Positions 1 through 9,633 of a stretch of 64,000 nucleotides of DNA are shown in pieces (position 1 is the stretch's first letter; each line of letters starts with the position of its first letter). The DNA is from Gelidibacter gilvus (lineage in GTDB: Bacteria > Bacteroidota > Bacteroidia > Flavobacteriales > Flavobacteriaceae), in contig NZ_SDDZ01000005.1 of the NCBI RefSeq assembly GCF_004115975.1, positions 186,001-250,000 on the forward strand, written 5' to 3'. The translations under genes were made by a program, and so were the position numbers. The notes under the pieces are model-generated. The model had not been told where the DNA came from and did no database searches. It saw only the letters and a list, made by a program, of their open reading frames with translations.

Positions 1-210
1 CATAAGTCAGTTTATCCAAATAAAAAGAACACTAGAATTATATAGCGAATAGAAAAACACAGAAGTTAGCATTTCATAATCCATTCCCATCAATGGCATC
101 GGCAGAAAACATAGCTTCGAAACTCTTGTATTTAGGATCAAATGGTCGCATTTCAATCTTGGACAAAAATCATAGCATCGATTACCTGTTTTTAGGTTTT
201 TTCTAAGATG
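1..210. other. Left-edge intergenic stretch, no gene recognised
   Basis: This DNA lies downstream of the nhaA gene. The only open frame of note is a 25-codon minus-strand frame at 74-151, which reads like ordinary protein (it begins MRPFDPKYK) but is too short and lacks context, so I do not call it a gene. No convincing terminator hairpin is visible. Confidence 0.5.
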
Positions 211-1563
211 TCATTTTTCGTGTGTCGGCAAATCCGATAGATTCATTCTGATCTTGTCTTCAGTAATTGCTTCAGGTTTTCGGGTAGCATTACGAAGCAC
301 AAGATAGCCTAGCAAGCCACTCAAGCCAGAGGCAAAAAGAATTCCGATTTTAGCTTCTTCCTGTAAAATAAGATCGTCAAAGGAAAGATTCACAATAAAT
401 AATGACATGGTGAAACCGATACCGCAAAGAAGCGAGATCCCGAAAAGCAGTTTCCAAATTTCCGGCGTGTTTTTAGAACTTTTATAGAAGAAGGTCAAGA
501 ATATATAACTGGCAAACATAATTCCAATCGGTTTTCCAATTAATAATCCCAACATGGTTCCCCAAGTAATGGTGAGATGAAATGCCTCACTTAAAATTTC
601 AGCATCAAATATAATTCCGGCATTTACGAAAGCGAAGGTCGGCATAATAAAAAAGTAAACCAGCCCGTGTAGTTTTCGTTCCAATCGTTTCAATGGCGAT
701 TCCATCTCCCGATGTATATTTTCAAGAAAATGATGTACCTGCGGACTTGTCATGGCGTGAGTATCATCCTTAGCCTCTTTAAAAAGCCGATACCCTTTTA
801 AAGAAACTTTTTTTATCTGATCCATATCCCATTCGCGCCGTAAAGGCACGGTTAACGCTAAAATAACCCCTGCAATGGTGGCGTGAACGCCAGACGCCAA
901 AATGGCCCACCACATGACAAATCCAATAACGAGATAGGGCGTCAACCTGTTCACACCTTTCCGGTTAAGAATCAAGAGTATTATGGTACAGCCCGCCGCG
1001 ATTCCCAAGGCGTGCCAATGGATTTCATCGGTATAAAAAAAGGCGATGACCAATACTGCAATAAGATCATCAACCACAGCAATTGTAGTTATAAAAACCT
1101 TAGCCCAAGAAGGCATTCTGGAACCAAGCATCGCAATGACACCAATAACAAAGGCAATATCAGTAGCCATTGGTATGGCCCATCCTTTTACATAATCAGT
1201 CCCTAGATTAAAAGCGAGATATATAATAGCCGGAAACATGGCACCGCTGAAGGCTGCGGCGACAGGAAATATCGCCGATCTGAAAGACGTCAGACTGCCA
1301 AATTTCAATTCGCTCTTAATTTCAAGGCCAACCATCAAAAAGAACAGTGCCATCAAACCGTCATTGACCCAATCATGTAAGGACTTAGAGATGTAGACAT
1401 CTTTAAACCCCATTCCAAAATTGAGCTGCATTACCGTATGATAAAAACTATTTAAGGAGGTATTGGCCACAATCAACGCTGAAGCAGTGGCGATGATCAA
1501 TAATATCCCTGGTGCGGAATCTCGTTTTAAAAATGCATCTATACTCTCAGTTACTTTGCCCAT
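211..1563 (-). CDS. nhaA: Na+/H+ antiporter NhaA
   Basis: An inner-membrane sodium/proton antiporter that expels Na+ in exchange for H+ and serves pH and salt homeostasis. At 450 residues it is somewhat longer than the roughly 390-residue enterobacterial protein, with the extra length in a hydrophilic loop rich in charged residues in the middle and a short charged C-terminal tail. About eleven to twelve hydrophobic segments are visible. The family signature is present: the TDIAF segment and the paired aspartates in VVDDLIAVL, which bind the cation in characterised NhaA. The gene stands alone, is separated from the next gene by 377 bases, and has no evident link to the glycan genes. It is a common gene in marine flavobacteria. 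The start is the ATG of MGKVTESIDAF. Identification is secure from sequence; the physiological role is inferred from the family. Confidence 0.95.
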   Translation of the reverse strand: MGKVTESIDAFLKRDSAPGILLIIATASALIVANTSLNSFYHTVMQLNFGMGFKDVYISKSLHDWVNDGLMALFFLMVGLEIKSELKFGSLTSFRSAIFPVAAAFSGAMFPAIIYLAFNLGTDYVKGWAIPMATDIAFVIGVIAMLGSRMPSWAKVFITTIAVVDDLIAVLVIAFFYTDEIHWHALGIAAGCTIILLILNRKGVNRLTPYLVIGFVMWWAILASGVHATIAGVILALTVPLRREWDMDQIKKVSLKGYRLFKEAKDDTHAMTSPQVHHFLENIHREMESPLKRLERKLHGLVYFFIMPTFAFVNAGIIFDAEILSEAFHLTITWGTMLGLLIGKPIGIMFASYIFLTFFYKSSKNTPEIWKLLFGISLLCGIGFTMSLFIVNLSFDDLILQEEAKIGILFASGLSGLLGYLVLRNATRKPEAITEDKIRMNLSDLPTHEK

Positions 1564-1940
1564 TTTTGGAGAGAATTGTATTTAATGTACAATTTCGGAT
1601 TTTAAATCTTCTCTATCAATAAAAATTGAAATTATATTTTCAAAAAAATTGAAATTGAAATTAATGACCAAATTTAACCGGAGAAGGAGAGATTAGCAGT
1701 AGTCTCTAAGTACTCCTGTGGAGGGAATATTCCGATGTTTCCGAACAACAATCGACATCCATCTTTTTGGCTTTTAGGATTAAAGTTTCATATCCTGCCC
1801 AAAAGCGGGATTACTTCAAACAGCAATACCCAATGCGCTTCGCTTTTAAGTTTTGCCTGCCGGCATACAGGGGTTTCACTAAGAAAGCCCGAAAAAATTA
1901 TTTCTTCGGGCCCTCCAACTAATCAAATCAACTTAATATT
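1564..1940. other. Intergenic region with one terminator-like hairpin
   Basis: This 377-base stretch separates nhaA from the DUF3472 gene. It holds the hairpin at 1881-1911 described separately. A plus-strand open frame that starts at 1735 runs into the antisense of the DUF3472 gene and is rejected. The segment around 1848-1875 (tgcctgccggcatacagg) looks like a degenerate copy of a flavobacterial intergenic repeat. No promoter could be assigned. Confidence 0.4.
1881..1911 (-). terminator. Hairpin downstream of the DUF3472 gene
   Basis: GCCCGAA at 1887-1893 pairs perfectly with TTCGGGC at 1905-1911. Read on the minus strand the stem is followed by a short T-rich run (tttctt), just after the end of the DUF3472 gene. 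The seven-pair stem with a weak T-tract makes it a plausible but not strong intrinsic terminator. Confidence 0.55.
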
Positions 1941-3263
1941 TCAATTTTTTGGCACTTCCAATTGCGTAAAATCAATGTTTGGAGCTGTGCCATTTGATGT
2001 TCTTGTAAATTCCGTATTGATTGGAGTGGCATCACTAAAAAAGCCACAATTCTCCATAAAAAACTGGTCACCATTCACGCCACCGGCATAGTCCAATCGA
2101 GATTCCTTTCGAGCTGTGGCGTCTGCGGTAAATTTAGCTTTGGTCAGTTCAAGCCACTCTTTATCCGTCGTGTAAACCCACTGATTATTGTAGTTTGCTT
2201 TTCGCGAAATATTACCAGTTGCCGGTACAAAATTCTCTAAAAACGAATACAACCTTTCTAAGTGTCTACTGCCTTGTGGTCTTCTAAAACTCGCAATCAA
2301 ATGCCATTTATTGTCTTCTGGCGTGTAAAAATATGCGGTATAATCTGTTGAATTATTTTCTGCAGGAACACCTTTCAATAAAAACTTATAAGAGGTATTC
2401 GCTTTCCAATTGTACACTTTATAACTCTGTCCTCCAGAGCCTTCATTTCCAAATTCGCCAGTGGTTACGCCATCACCTTTCCCCAATAAAATAATTTTAT
2501 GATCGTCAGGAATCTCCTTCGGATCTTGAGTATCAAAAGGACTCCAGACTGAAAACAGGACGCGACGCTCCGTTTCTGAATTGACCTGAATTCCAAAATA
2601 GCCGTCCAGAAACCCGTTTGCCATATAATAGGAACCTATGACATCTTCACCTTCCGGAACATTGATTTCGTTATAAAACCATTCAATCTCCTTTTCCTTA
2701 GGCAATTCATACGTCAAATGGACTGATGGACCACGTCTTCCAAAATAAAAGTCGTCTTTAATAAAATATATATTTCCTGCAGTGGCTGGACCACCGATTA
2801 ACACCTCACTAATGTTGGCCACAACAGGTCCTGATTTTTCAATACCCACCAGCTCAATAACATTATAACCGGCTTTAATATCAAAAACACCAATGTCAAT
2901 TGTTTGGCCTTCTGAAGCATTTATTTTTATGGTTTTGGTTTGATCGGCCAATGTGACTTTTAATCTTGAAGTGCCCTCTGGGACATTCAAATTCAAACCA
3001 AGGTGGAGCTTTCCTGAAGTATCGGTTTTAAAATAAGTGTGTACTATGGTTTTTAAATCGGTCCAATTTTTAATTTCAGAATCACTTATCATGTCGGAAG
3101 TAATGGAAGGGTTATTGACCACCCAACTGTTTGGACCTGCAGGGATTTGGATGGAGAAATTGAGTTCTACTCCTTCTTGTTCGTTGGATTTATTAGCGTT
3201 GCAACTTATCAGAGTAAAAGAAACCAGTAAGACTAGAAATAAAAGGCACCCTTTTTTTAGCAT
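1941..3263 (-). CDS. DUF5077/DUF3472 lipoprotein of unknown function
   Basis: A predicted lipoprotein of 440 residues: the N-terminus has a signal peptide ending in a lipobox (LISC, Cys21), so it should be anchored to a membrane. The first third (about 30-155) resembles the DUF5077 beta-sandwich that often precedes DUF3472. Residues about 195-380 match DUF3472, recognisable by the FGRRGPSVHL stretch, the YYMANGFLDGYFGIQ stretch and the RRPQGSRHLERLYSF stretch. These domains are often encoded next to SusC/SusD genes, and no catalytic activity is established that I know of. It sits 158 bases after SusD in the same direction, behind a hairpin at 3348-3377, so it may be expressed at a lower level than SusCD or read through. 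A surface glycan-binding role is a guess based on location. Confidence 0.8.
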   Translation of the reverse strand: MLKKGCLLFLVLLVSFTLISCNANKSNEQEGVELNFSIQIPAGPNSWVVNNPSITSDMISDSEIKNWTDLKTIVHTYFKTDTSGKLHLGLNLNVPEGTSRLKVTLADQTKTIKINASEGQTIDIGVFDIKAGYNVIELVGIEKSGPVVANISEVLIGGPATAGNIYFIKDDFYFGRRGPSVHLTYELPKEKEIEWFYNEINVPEGEDVIGSYYMANGFLDGYFGIQVNSETERRVLFSVWSPFDTQDPKEIPDDHKIILLGKGDGVTTGEFGNEGSGGQSYKVYNWKANTSYKFLLKGVPAENNSTDYTAYFYTPEDNKWHLIASFRRPQGSRHLERLYSFLENFVPATGNISRKANYNNQWVYTTDKEWLELTKAKFTADATARKESRLDYAGGVNGDQFFMENCGFFSDATPINTEFTRTSNGTAPNIDFTQLEVPKN

Positions 3264-3347
3264 AGTTTTTAATTATTTATACACAAATAATATTCATTGA
3301 AAACAGTGATTACTGATGTGTTGGTGTTCCGTCAAAGGTTAAATTGA

Positions 3348-3377
3348 GAGAAGCTTGATTTTAAGGTCAAGCTTCTC
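3348..3377 (-). terminator. Perfect 11-bp hairpin after SusD
   Basis: GAGAAGCTTGA at 3348-3358 is perfectly inverted at 3367-3377, with an eight-base loop. It lies in the gap between the SusD-like gene and the DUF3472 gene. On the minus strand the following bases are only moderately T-rich (tcaattt), so it could be a terminator, an attenuating or stabilising 3' hairpin, or both. Confidence 0.6.
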
Positions 3378-3421
3378 CCGAGATGTTCACTCTCAATCAA
3401 TATCTTTGACTCTTACAGGAT

Positions 3422-5134
3422 TTATTGGGTCGGATTCTGAGTCAATGTTCCTGGGTAAGAATTTATGGCATCTTGTGGAATATAATAAACCACACGATAA
3501 TCAGTAGCCGAGATATCATCAAATTGATTGTGAGGTCCTGGATAGTGACGTGTCAGTTCCTTGCCATTTCTGAATACATCATAACTACGCTCTGCTTGAT
3601 AAGCAAGTTCCAATTGACGTTCTTTGTCAATCCGAGCGCCAGCATTGTCGGCATCCAAAGTAGTGTATCCACCATTAACAATAGAACGCTCTCTAATAGT
3701 ATTAAGATCAATCAGGGCATCGCTATAATTCCCCAATTTGACATAGGCCTCAGCACGATTCAGGTAAACCTCACCCAAACGACTGATTACGGGAGAGTGC
3801 AAATGAGACTCCTCACCTTCCAATGATGCTTTTGTAATGTAGAACTGTGGATAGACACGGTTAAGTGTGATATAATCATCTATGACACCTGAATAAGTTT
3901 TGCCGTCTTTGTAAACAATAGAATAAGTTTCCTGATTCGCATCAATAGCAGTAAGCGTATAAGTATTATCGCCTTCCTTAGCGGTAATGGCACCACCGCT
4001 ACGAGTGATATTTGCTTGTACATAGTTTAAGTTATTAGGACCATCTTCCTTGACAAAACGAAACACTTCAGTGTAATTTCCAGTGTTAGCATCTTTTGAA
4101 TAAGTAGGCATGATAAAGGCTGCACGTGCATCTACCAGATTATAGCTATCTTCACGCCAGTCATTGCGACCGGTTTCATTTAGCAAATCAATATATTTAG
4201 CACTGGCATACATTTCTCCCCAGCCCATTCCACCTAAATTGGCATACATTCCTCCAACGCCATAGTAATGGTCAAAACCTGAATACTCAGAAGCCACACG
4301 TTTGATAGCAAATATAGTTTCGGCATTGTTTTCTGGGATAAAGGTATTGTACTTCATAAACTGTGCTCTTGGTAACAACGAATATTTTCCAGAATTGATA
4401 ACTTTGTTTGAGTAATCTACTGCAAGCTGCGCATATTCTGTATTAGGTGCCGTATAGGTGCCACTCATATAAAGATAGATGCGGGACAACATGGCCTGAG
4501 CTGCTTCTTTTGATGCGTAGATAGAAGTTTTATCTAAAGTCAATAATGATTCGGCCTTCTTTAAATCGTTGATGGCCTGCTCGTAGCTTTCTTTTACTGT
4601 TGCACGATCATCAAAATTCATATTAAGAACATCGTCAGGAGTTCCATTCACGATTGGAACACCCAAATTTGTTTCTGGGTTTTGGTAATAAGGACGTCCA
4701 AACGCACGGGTCAAGTAAAAATACATCATCCCACGCACGTAGTAGGATTCCCCAATCTTATTATCAATCTCAGCACTTTGTCCTTCATCAATCATATCAA
4801 TAATATTTGAAGCCTGAGCAATAGCTTTATACCCCGAATCCCACATTTGGGTCAAACGATAGTTGTTTGGAGTACGTGCATAAGAAAGAAATTCGTAGAA
4901 GGCATCAGTAGATGATCCACGGATCATCATATTATCTCCTGCATATTCTCCCATTCTATGCATAGGATCTGACCAAGCTTTTAACTGGGCATACATTCCG
5001 TTGAGCAACGCTTCGAGAGATGCATCAGGATCACCGACAATAGTCTGTGAATCCATACTTCCGTGAGGCAGGCGGTCGATATCACACGCTGTGAATGTTG
5101 CCGTGACCAATAGCGCTATAAATATTTTTTTCAT
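3422..5134 (-). CDS. SusD/RagB-family surface glycan-binding lipoprotein
   Basis: The surface lipoprotein lid of a SusCD importer. It captures oligosaccharides and closes over the SusC barrel. At 570 residues it has the usual family length. The signal peptide ends with a lipobox (FTAC, Cys17). The body shows the TPR-like helices of the family, including YYVRGMMYFYLTRAFGRPYY and the C-terminal SusD segment with EVYLNRAEAYVKLG, LNTIRERS and KERQLELAYQAERSYDVFRNG, followed by a terminal tyrosine-rich YRVVYYIPQDAI segment. The gene starts 11 bases after the SusC stop, so the two are surely co-transcribed and co-translated in balance. With GH109 directly upstream of SusC, the cargo is probably a GalNAc-containing glycan, though SusD sequences do not reveal ligands by eye. 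Confidence 0.95.
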   Translation of the reverse strand: MKKIFIALLVTATFTACDIDRLPHGSMDSQTIVGDPDASLEALLNGMYAQLKAWSDPMHRMGEYAGDNMMIRGSSTDAFYEFLSYARTPNNYRLTQMWDSGYKAIAQASNIIDMIDEGQSAEIDNKIGESYYVRGMMYFYLTRAFGRPYYQNPETNLGVPIVNGTPDDVLNMNFDDRATVKESYEQAINDLKKAESLLTLDKTSIYASKEAAQAMLSRIYLYMSGTYTAPNTEYAQLAVDYSNKVINSGKYSLLPRAQFMKYNTFIPENNAETIFAIKRVASEYSGFDHYYGVGGMYANLGGMGWGEMYASAKYIDLLNETGRNDWREDSYNLVDARAAFIMPTYSKDANTGNYTEVFRFVKEDGPNNLNYVQANITRSGGAITAKEGDNTYTLTAIDANQETYSIVYKDGKTYSGVIDDYITLNRVYPQFYITKASLEGEESHLHSPVISRLGEVYLNRAEAYVKLGNYSDALIDLNTIRERSIVNGGYTTLDADNAGARIDKERQLELAYQAERSYDVFRNGKELTRHYPGPHNQFDDISATDYRVVYYIPQDAINSYPGTLTQNPTQ

Positions 5135-5145
5135 GGTGTATAGTT

Positions 5146-8100
5146 TTAAAATTGTAAGTTAAGTCCAAGCATAAATTTACGCGTGGTCGGATATACTGCA
5201 GGACCTGTTGATCCCATTACAGCTCCATCAATTGCTGGGATTTCTGGATCTACCCCTGAGTATTTGGTGATGGTGAATAAATTCTCTCCAGATAAGGAGA
5301 TGCGTAAGTTATCCACCTTAAACTGGCTTAAGTCGATATTATAACCTACAGTCAAGGAACGTAACTTTAAAAAATCGTTGTTTTCTAAATAACGCGTGGA
5401 TGTTGCATTTCCTTTATCCTGGTTATTATACCTCGCTACAGGATGCGTTGCAATATCACCTGGCTTTTCCCAACGGCTCCATTCTGGTCTCAAACGCATT
5501 TGGTTACGGTCTGTATAAGTTCCGTCCGAATCGTATTCCTGTCTTGAGTAATTATATATTTTACCGCCTAGAGCATAACCGAATACAGCGTTAAAATCAA
5601 ATCTCTTATAATTTAATGCTGTAGAAAAACCTCCAAAAATATCAGGAGATACCTTACCTGTTTTCTCAAATGTTGCTTGTGAATAATTAGAAGTGGTTTC
5701 ACGAGACAATTCATTTCCGTCGGCATCTCTTTCTACTTTGTACCACAATGGCAATCCGTCATCAGGATTAACGCCAGCCCATTCTTTTAAATAATAGGTA
5801 TCCACTGGACGACCTGGCTCCAACATGCGTTGTGCGGAACCGGCAATGCCTAGACCATCACCAACTATAATTGGTCTAACCACGTAATCACCATTGGCAT
5901 TTTTTGTTTTGTAGAGTTTAGTCAACTTATTAGTATTATGACCAAAATTCAAGTCTACACTCCAAGTCAAATCTTGATTACGAATGATATCGCCACCAAT
6001 GGCAACCTCAATTCCTTTGTTTTCCATTTCACCAATATTCTGCCAAATGCTCGTCACTCCTGTCAATCCAGTGATTGGAACTCGGTACAGGATATTATCA
6101 GTATTCTTCTCATATAAATCAACCGTTAATCTGGCGCGGTTGTTCAATATACTTGCGTCAATCCCTATACCACTGGTATACGTCTTTTCCCAAGTTAAAT
6201 CTTTGTTTCCTATTTGACTGATCAATGCTCCAGGATTCTGGTTGTAGCTCGCGCCACCTGATACAGCATATAAATCATATTGTGGATACAAAGCACTTGG
6301 ACGGTTTCCTACCGAACCGTAAGATGCACGGATTTTCAAATTATCTACCCAGTCTGCTTTAAACCACTCTTCACGGTTGATGTTCCATCCCGCACTCACC
6401 GAGAAGAAATTACCGTACTTGGCGTTGTCACCAAAGTTGGAAGCCCCATCTCTACGGAAGGAAACCTGACCCATGTATTTATTATCATAGGCATAGTTAG
6501 CGTTGAAAAAAACCGATTGGACAGCCCATTCACTGATACCACCTTTGGTTCGCTCTGGGACTGCTACAACGTCCAAAACTTCAAAACCTGGAATAAATCC
6601 GGTACCTGCCACGTCCAAAGTTTCCGAAGTATAATCATTAAATTCATAAGCCAATAAAGCATTGACGTCATGTTTACCCCAACTTTGGTTAAATCTTAAC
6701 AGCTGACTTGTAAACATACGGGTATAATCTGATCGATATTCTTCAATACGACCACCTACGCTTTCACCGCCACTAGAGCGAGGATCTGTATAACCACTTG
6801 ACTTATAAGTATTGTAACGTATGTTGTTGATAGAGGAGAAGGTCAACCAATCCGTCAATCTGACGTCAAAATCCATATTCCCCATGAACTCATAATTCTT
6901 GCTGGCACCATGATTCCACTGAAGATCGTACAAATAATTGGTGCTGGCACTATTTACCCAACTGCTGGAACGGTGTCCCACCAAAGTTCCATCTTCATTA
7001 TAAGGACTGTCCCATGGTAAGTTAGAATACATGGCCGTTGTAGAATACTGACGGTCATCCACATCACGCATAGAACCAGAAATTGCCGGCTTTATAGTCA
7101 ACCAATCCAACGGTTTGTATTCCGTTTTGAAACGGAAATTATAACGTTTGTAGTCATAACCTTTAACAGCTCCTTCTTCATCGTATAACCCAAGAGACAT
7201 ATAAGAACGCAGTGTTTCAGTACCTCCTTGAATGGAAACGTTATACGTACGTGTCAAACCAGTCTTAGTGGCCAAATCCCACCAATTAAAATTGCTGTTA
7301 CGTAAATCAGCATTCCAACGTGGAAATGAAATTTGACTGGCATTGGAAAACGAGGAGTAATAATCATATAATTCCGCCCCATTCATCATATTTGTGTTAC
7401 CGTTATTGAGTGTGCTAATACCCACTTTAGTAGAAAAGTTAACCGAAGTTTTTCCAATTTTAGCTCTTTTTGTCGTTACCACAATAACGCCGTTAGCCCC
7501 CTGAGATCCATAAATGGATGTGGAAGCAGCATCTTTAAGAATCGTCATGGTCTCGATATCATCTGGGTTCAATTCCCCTGCACTAGATCCAACAATAACC
7601 CCATCAATAACCCAAAGTGGGCTCGTTGTACCACTTAACGTAGCTTGCCCACGAATAACAACTGCACCTCTTGAACCTGGTTGCCCTGACCCAGAAGCTA
7701 CATATACCCCAGGTGCTTTTCCATTAAGCATGTTTTCTACGGATGGCGTAGTAACATCCCTAAGGTCATCTCCAGTAACCGTATTCAATGCGCCGGTTAA
7801 ACTCTCTCTTTTTTGTGTACTATATCCAACAACAACCACCTCATCCAAACTGGCGATATCTTCCTTCAAGCTAATGCCTATGGTCGTCCTGCCATTGACT
7901 TGAACCTCTTGAGTTACAAATCCCATAAATGACACTACCAAAGTTGCGTCGCTAGTGACATTTATAGAAAAATTTCCATCAAAATCAGACACCGTCCCAT
8001 TGGTAGTACCTTTTTCTAAAACAGTTGCTCCTGGAACAGAAATCCCAGTACTGGCCTCAGTTATCGTACCTTTGACCTCAATTTTAGATTGCTGCGCATA

Positions 8101-8151
8101 AGCAGATCCAACAAATAAGGATAAGAATAAGACTAATAATAGTTTCTTCAT
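5146..8151 (-). CDS. SusC/RagA-family TonB-dependent outer membrane transporter
   Basis: The outer-membrane beta-barrel importer partner of the SusD-like protein, energised by TonB/ExbBD. It has 1001 residues. In order: signal peptide ending in SAYAQ (about 1-20), a carboxypeptidase-D regulatory-like domain (about 24-95), a TonB-box-like DEVVVVGY segment (about 103-110), the plug domain (about 110-230, with the SusC signature DIETMTILKDAASTSIYGS), then the barrel ending in the aromatic terminus LGLNLQF expected for BamA-dependent insertion. There is no N-terminal FecR-interacting (STN) domain, so control by an ECF sigma/anti-sigma pair is unlikely. That fits the nearby hybrid two-component regulator. 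It follows GH109 by 55 bases and precedes SusD by 11. It is the only SusC in the window, although at least fifteen catabolic glycosidases are present. Confidence 0.97.
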   Translation of the reverse strand: MKKLLLVLFLSLFVGSAYAQQSKIEVKGTITEASTGISVPGATVLEKGTTNGTVSDFDGNFSINVTSDATLVVSFMGFVTQEVQVNGRTTIGISLKEDIASLDEVVVVGYSTQKRESLTGALNTVTGDDLRDVTTPSVENMLNGKAPGVYVASGSGQPGSRGAVVIRGQATLSGTTSPLWVIDGVIVGSSAGELNPDDIETMTILKDAASTSIYGSQGANGVIVVTTKRAKIGKTSVNFSTKVGISTLNNGNTNMMNGAELYDYYSSFSNASQISFPRWNADLRNSNFNWWDLATKTGLTRTYNVSIQGGTETLRSYMSLGLYDEEGAVKGYDYKRYNFRFKTEYKPLDWLTIKPAISGSMRDVDDRQYSTTAMYSNLPWDSPYNEDGTLVGHRSSSWVNSASTNYLYDLQWNHGASKNYEFMGNMDFDVRLTDWLTFSSINNIRYNTYKSSGYTDPRSSGGESVGGRIEEYRSDYTRMFTSQLLRFNQSWGKHDVNALLAYEFNDYTSETLDVAGTGFIPGFEVLDVVAVPERTKGGISEWAVQSVFFNANYAYDNKYMGQVSFRRDGASNFGDNAKYGNFFSVSAGWNINREEWFKADWVDNLKIRASYGSVGNRPSALYPQYDLYAVSGGASYNQNPGALISQIGNKDLTWEKTYTSGIGIDASILNNRARLTVDLYEKNTDNILYRVPITGLTGVTSIWQNIGEMENKGIEVAIGGDIIRNQDLTWSVDLNFGHNTNKLTKLYKTKNANGDYVVRPIIVGDGLGIAGSAQRMLEPGRPVDTYYLKEWAGVNPDDGLPLWYKVERDADGNELSRETTSNYSQATFEKTGKVSPDIFGGFSTALNYKRFDFNAVFGYALGGKIYNYSRQEYDSDGTYTDRNQMRLRPEWSRWEKPGDIATHPVARYNNQDKGNATSTRYLENNDFLKLRSLTVGYNIDLSQFKVDNLRISLSGENLFTITKYSGVDPEIPAIDGAVMGSTGPAVYPTTRKFMLGLNLQF

Positions 8152-8206
8152 AAGTTTTATTTTAAGTTTATTTTCATTTTTAAAAAATCACAGTATATTT
8201 TATTTC

Positions 8207-9565
8207 TTAATAGGTATCCTTGATCCAATTGTAAGGCTTACGTTTTACCCACATTCCTCTTGTAAAATCCGGGATTTCCTGAGGTGCTCCATTATTTTCT
8301 ATAGACGCTTCTGAAAGTGGGGTAATTGCACTCCATGCCGCCGCATCATAGGCATCCATAGGAGGTGCAATTTTTTCTTTGGCTGATTCTATAAAGGAAT
8401 TCATCACAAAAAAGTCCATGCCACCATGACCAGCGCCAGTAGCGAGCTCGCCATACTTTTTCCATAAGGGATGGTCGTACTTTTTAAGCCATTCATCGGC
8501 ATCATCCCATTGATGTGGTTTTGATTTACCCTCGATATAAATTCTTTTTCCATCATCTTCCCATAAACCGTTGGCACCCTGAACCCTAAACCCTAAGGAA
8601 TAAGGTCTTGGTAGATTAACGTCATGCGTAATAATGATGGTTTCGCCATTGGTGGTTTCTACCGTCGTGGTAATCACATCACCTTGCTTGAATTTCAATT
8701 TAGCGTTGGGATGGTCCTTGCCACCGTTGTCAACAATATAATTATGTAATCCGATCCCTTTTGATGCATTGGACGTTAAGGACATCAAACGATTTCCTCT
8801 ATTGATATCACACATAACAGCCATAGGTCCTAAACCATGCGTTGGATAGACATCTGCGTTTCTTAACAGTGAATGTTGGGTACGCCATGCAGATTCAGAA
8901 ATACCTTTATCTCCAAACTCCACGCCTTTACCGTAAGCCGTCTTACCATCGTTGAACTTTACGCCACGCAAATCGTGCTGATACCCGCATCTAAAGTGGA
9001 CCAATTCACCAAAGACATTTTGTTTCACCATATTTAATACAGCGAGAACATCTCTACGGTAATTGACGTTTTCAAGAATCATTAAATGAGATCCTGTTGC
9101 TTCGTGCGTGTTTACCAAGTCCCAGCACTCCTCTAAGGTATTGGCAGCAGAAACTTCCAAGCCGGTGTATTTTCCTGCTCTCATAGAATCAACAGCCATT
9201 CTTGTATGCCACAACCAAGGTGTAGAAATCACAACCGCGTCAACCTCTTTCAAGTTCAATAGATTTAGATAATCTTGATCATTTTTACTGAAAACCTGTG
9301 GTTTTGCAAATCCTGCATCCTTGATCATTTTCAGTGCAACTTCAATCCTAGCAGGATCCACATCACAGATGGCAGTAATTTCCGTATCCTTTCTGAGCAA
9401 TGCATTGTTTAAATGATTTACTCCTCTTAGGCCAACGCCTATAAATGCCATTTTTAATTTTTGGTCGGCTGAACCCAACATCGCACCAAAGGACATATTA
9501 GGAAGCATCATTAAACCTGCGCCAGCCAAAGCTGTTTTTTTGACAAAATCTCTTCTTGAACTCAT
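8207..9565 (-). CDS. GH109 NAD-dependent alpha-N-acetylgalactosaminidase
   Basis: A 452-residue Gfo/Idh/MocA-fold protein with a twin-arginine signal (SSRRDFVKKTAL at the start), so it is exported folded with its nicotinamide cofactor. The Rossmann motif GVGLRGVNHL follows at about residue 43. The middle part carries stretches I recognise from GH109 enzymes such as the Elizabethkingia blood-group A-zyme: ENVNYRRDVLAVLNMVKQ, ELVHFRCGYQHDLR, YPTHGLGPMAVM and NRGNRLMSLTS. GH109 enzymes cleave terminal alpha-GalNAc through an oxidation-elimination mechanism with bound NAD. It is the first gene of the unit with SusC and SusD, so alpha-GalNAc is likely a marker of the imported glycan. A plain oxidoreductase of the same fold is the alternative, but the match to GH109 blocks is close. 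Confidence 0.88.
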   Translation of the reverse strand: MSSRRDFVKKTALAGAGLMMLPNMSFGAMLGSADQKLKMAFIGVGLRGVNHLNNALLRKDTEITAICDVDPARIEVALKMIKDAGFAKPQVFSKNDQDYLNLLNLKEVDAVVISTPWLWHTRMAVDSMRAGKYTGLEVSAANTLEECWDLVNTHEATGSHLMILENVNYRRDVLAVLNMVKQNVFGELVHFRCGYQHDLRGVKFNDGKTAYGKGVEFGDKGISESAWRTQHSLLRNADVYPTHGLGPMAVMCDINRGNRLMSLTSNASKGIGLHNYIVDNGGKDHPNAKLKFKQGDVITTTVETTNGETIIITHDVNLPRPYSLGFRVQGANGLWEDDGKRIYIEGKSKPHQWDDADEWLKKYDHPLWKKYGELATGAGHGGMDFFVMNSFIESAKEKIAPPMDAYDAAAWSAITPLSEASIENNGAPQEIPDFTRGMWVKRKPYNWIKDTY

Positions 9566-9575
9566 ATTATGAAAT

Positions 9576-9633
9576 CGTTAATGTTTCGTTAAATAATCTA
9601 GCTCTCAAATTTGGAATTAAAGTCCGTTAATGT
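9576..9633 (-). promoter_or_regulatory. Direct repeat CGTTAATGT upstream of the GH109-SusCD unit
   Basis: CGTTAATGT occurs at 9576-9584 and again at 9625-9633, 49 bases apart, inside the 285-base divergent region between GH109 and the HTCS. The repeat could be a binding site for the HTCS AraC domain, since such regulators act on repeats near SusCD promoters. Two copies of nine bases in AT-rich DNA could also be chance. A loose plus-strand promoter candidate (TTG at 9743, TATATTTA at 9761-9768) is too weak to list separately. Confidence 0.25.

Noticed and set aside
1-3. A CAT at the left edge that could be a minus-strand start codon
   Set aside because: The gene body would lie outside the window, so nothing can be said.
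74-151. Minus-strand 25-codon frame (MRPFDPKYK...)
   Set aside because: It reads like protein but is too short, with no start-site context and no neighbour evidence. It may be a gene fragment.
883-1206. Plus-strand open frame of 107 codons inside nhaA
   Set aside because: It is antisense to a well-supported gene, has no recognisable domain and reads as low-quality protein.
1735-2091. Plus-strand open frame of 118 codons
   Set aside because: It runs through the terminator-like hairpin and the antisense of the DUF3472 gene.
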